Below, piece by piece: positions 30,440 through 32,400 of a DNA stretch of 32,400 nt. The position numbers and the translations under genes are program-made. Within the stretch, counting starts at the first letter, position 1, and every line of letters starts with the position of its first letter. Source of the DNA: CADEFQ01 sp035433705 (GTDB lineage: Bacteria > Pseudomonadota > Gammaproteobacteria > Steroidobacterales > Steroidobacteraceae); assembly GCA_035433705.1 (NCBI GenBank), contig DAORVK010000027.1, forward strand, positions 1-32,400. The letters run 5' to 3'. Under the pieces are notes generated by a model. The model made no database searches. It was not told the DNA's origin and saw nothing but the letters and a program-made list of their open reading frames with translations.

Positions 30440-32400
30440 GTGATCGAAGACCCGCTCCTGCAGATCCTGATCCTGCTCGCCGCCGCGGTTGTCGTGGTGA
30501 CGATCGCGCGTCGCCTCGGTTTGCCCGCGATTCTGGGCTATCTCGCGGTCGGCATGGCGCTTGGCACCCACGCAGTCGGCATTTTTGTCGCTTCCGACAC
30601 GACCAATCTGCTCGCCGAACTGGGCGTTGTCTTCCTGCTCTTCACCCTCGGCCTCGAGTTTTCCTGGCCACGCATGATCGCGATGCGGCGCGAAGTGTTC
30701 GGCCTTGGCTCCGTGCAGGTGTTCCTGACTTGCGGCGCCTTCGTGCTGATCGGCGCGCTGTTCGGCGTGCCGCTCGTGCTCGCGATCGTGCTCGGCGGTG
30801 CCGTCGCGATGAGTTCGACCGCGATCATCCTGCACCAGCTCACGGATCAGGCGGAGCTCAACCGCACACACGGGCGGCTCGCCTTCGCGGTGCTCCTGTT
30901 CCAGGATATCGCGTTCGTGCCGCTGCTGGCGCTCGCCGCGGCGCTCGCGCGCGGCGGCGGCGAGTTCTCGCTCGCCGCGAGCGTGAACGCAGTGATTGCC
31001 GGCGTGTTCGCCATCGGCGTCGTCTGGGCCGCGGGCCGCTGGCTGCTGCGGCCGATTTTCTACGAGATTGCGCACAGCCGGCTGCGCGAGCTGTTCACGC
31101 TGACCGTACTGCTCGTGGCGCTCGCCTCTGCATGGGTCTCGCATGTAGCCGGGCTCTCGATGGCGCTCGGCGCGTTTCTCGCCGGCATGATGCTTGCCGA
31201 GACCGAATACCGCCATCAGATCGACACGGTGATCCGGCCCTTTCGCGACATCCTGCTCGGGCTCTTCTTCATCTCGGTCGGCACGCTCCTCGACGTCGAG
31301 ATGTTGTGGCGGGAGTTCCTGCTCGTGTCGGCAGTGCTGTTCGGCTTGCTCACGGTCAAGTGGCTGTGCGCTTCGCTCGCGACACGCGCGTTTGAACGTT
31401 CCACCTTCAAGGCGGTGCGCACCGGAGTCGTGCTGTCGATTGGCGGCGAATTCGGCGTGGCGATCCTCACTATCCTGTTGCAGAGCGGCGGCGCCGACCC
31501 GGGAATCGTTCAGCCGCTGCTCGTCGCGACCGTGCTCTCGATGGTGCTGAGCCCGCTGATCCTGCGCAACAACAAGCGTATTGCGCGCTTCGTGCTGCGA
31601 GAGCGTGGCCCCCGGACCACGGCGCTCGGCCGTGAAAACGACGCAGCGGACGCGGTCGCGAGGCGCGAGCACGTGGTGCTGTGCGGTTTCGGACGAGTCG
31701 GGCAGAACATCGCGCGCGTGCTCGAGGCCCAGAACTTCGAGTACATCGCGCTCGATCTCGATCCGGTGCGCATCCGCGCGGCGCGCCAGGCGGGGGACCC
31801 GGTGGTGTTCGGCGATTCCGCGGACGAGGACGTCTTGACGAAGGTGGGCCTCGCGAGCGCGAGTGCCGTGATCATCACCTTCGCGAATCCCGCCGTCTCG
31901 ATCGGCATCCTGCGCTCGATACGGCGGCTGCGCGCCGATGTGCCGGTGCTCGTACGCACGCAGGACGACTCGCGGCTCACCGATCTCAAGGCGGCTGGCG
32001 CGACCGAAGTGGTGCCCGAGACTTTCGAGGCGAGCCTGATGCTCGTGTCGCATGTGCTGGTGCAGTTGCGCGTGCCTCCGGCACGCGTATTGCGCACCGT
32101 CAGCGAGATCCGCAGCAATCGTTACGCAGCGCTGCGCAGCATCTTTCGTCGCGACGATGCGCGGCCGATCGATGAGACCCACGCGTTTCGCGAGGAGCTG
32201 AAATCGATCGTGCTGCCGCCCGGCTCGTGGGCGGTCGGGCATACTTTGGCGGAAGTCAGGGCGCGCGGCGCCGAGGTCGCGTTCACCGGCATCCGCCGCC
32301 ACGGCATTCTCGGGCGCGAGCCGGAAGAGGGCACCATATTGCGCGAGGGCGACATCGTCGTCGTCTACGGCCAGCCGGAAGAGATCGAGCACGCCGAGGC
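30440..32400 (+). CDS. CPA2 cation:proton antiporter, KefB/KefC-like (3' end beyond window)
   Basis: At least 653 residues are visible; the frame is open at the window edge. The N-terminal half is a sodium/proton-exchanger fold with about a dozen hydrophobic segments, including AELGVVFLLFTLGLEF, AVAMSSTAIILHQL, FAVLLFQDIAFVPLLAL and GLFFISVGTLLDV. A TrkA-N Rossmann domain begins at HVVLCGFGRVGQNIARVLE, with the GxGxxG nucleotide motif and an acidic ALDLDP at the second strand. A TrkA-C-like module (SWAVGHTLAEVRARG, then REGDIVVVYG) comes next. Such proteins mediate ligand-gated K+ efflux or K+/H+ exchange. GTG at 30440 is the best start by homology, though no clear ribosome site precedes it. 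It is probably unrelated to the envelope machine. Confidence 0.9.
   Translation, partial: MIEDPLLQILILLAAAVVVVTIARRLGLPAILGYLAVGMALGTHAVGIFVASDTTNLLAELGVVFLLFTLGLEFSWPRMIAMRREVFGLGSVQVFLTCGAFVLIGALFGVPLVLAIVLGGAVAMSSTAIILHQLTDQAELNRTHGRLAFAVLLFQDIAFVPLLALAAALARGGGEFSLAASVNAVIAGVFAIGVVWAAGRWLLRPIFYEIAHSRLRELFTLTVLLVALASAWVSHVAGLSMALGAFLAGMMLAETEYRHQIDTVIRPFRDILLGLFFISVGTLLDVEMLWREFLLVSAVLFGLLTVKWLCASLATRAFERSTFKAVRTGVVLSIGGEFGVAILTILLQSGGADPGIVQPLLVATVLSMVLSPLILRNNKRIARFVLRERGPRTTALGRENDAADAVARREHVVLCGFGRVGQNIARVLEAQNFEYIALDLDPVRIRAARQAGDPVVFGDSADEDVLTKVGLASASAVIITFANPAVSIGILRSIRRLRADVPVLVRTQDDSRLTDLKAAGATEVVPETFEASLMLVSHVLVQLRVPPARVLRTVSEIRSNRYAALRSIFRRDDARPIDETHAFREELKSIVLPPGSWAVGHTLAEVRARGAEVAFTGIRRHGILGREPEEGTILREGDIVVVYGQPEEIEHAE

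Noticed and set aside
1..32400. CRISPR arrays, tRNA or rRNA genes, insertion sequences, integrases
   Set aside because: I found no spaced direct repeats, cloverleaf-like segments, transposase motifs or terminal inverted repeats on reading both strands.

Overview
The window is GC-rich and densely coding throughout, with GC-biased third positions, Sec/Tat/lipoprotein export signals and outer-membrane barrels. This indicates a Gram-negative proteobacterium. The sterol-type side-chain genes, the KefB/C-type antiporter and the Glt-like envelope cluster would fit a steroid-degrading gammaproteobacterium (Steroidobacter/Nevskiales-like). That placement is inference; there is no rRNA or taxonomic marker here.

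Region 1 (182-6910, + strand) is a tight operon with gaps of 7-22 nt: FATP-type acyl-CoA synthetase, FadE29/ChsE2-like dehydrogenase, MaoC-DUF35 fusion (ChsH2-like), FadE28/ChsE1-like dehydrogenase, MaoC hydratase (ChsH1-like) and Ltp2-like thiolase-fold aldolase. These are the parts of the actinobacterial igr pathway, which removes the last three-carbon side chain of cholesterol: CoA activation, alpha,beta-dehydrogenation, hydration, then retro-aldol cleavage to the 17-keto steroid and propionyl-CoA. No ring-degradation genes or regulator lie in the window. A small membrane protein (6923-7663) follows.

Region 2 (7633-14639, - strand) runs, in transcription order, through an HzsA-like/PD40 lipoprotein with haem-type motifs, an SH3b-barrel protein, a barrel lipoprotein, a TlpA-like thioredoxin, a DUF4266 lipoprotein ending in GGGCGCN and a DUF3570 outer-membrane barrel. 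The first six genes overlap or nearly abut. A SYLF/Ysc84 lipid-binding protein follows after a 102-nt gap.

Region 3 (14929-20155, + strand) diverges from region 2 across a 289-nt promoter region. It holds a DUF1588-like CXXCH protein, a lipoprotein with two tandem cytochrome-like domains plus LamG, and a Tat-exported DUF1501/DUF1552-like protein.

Region 4 (20334-30005, + strand) encodes an unusual TlpA-like protein, a periplasmic coiled-coil protein, two TPR proteins (648 and 1151 aa), a small unrecognised exported protein, one ExbB/TolQ, two ExbD/TolR and a TonB-like protein with an AgmX/PglI-type C-terminus. One TolQ plus two TolR with TPR and AgmX/PglI partners is the composition of the Myxococcus Agl-Glt/Nfs machines. 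With the barrels of region 2, it looks like a proton-motive-force-driven trans-envelope machine adjoining an extracytoplasmic redox module. This is the most interesting part of the window; its cargo and function are unknown.

The window closes with a small unrecognised protein (30028-30387) and a CPA2/KefB-type antiporter cut by the window edge. I saw no tRNA, rRNA, CRISPR array, insertion sequence or integrase.
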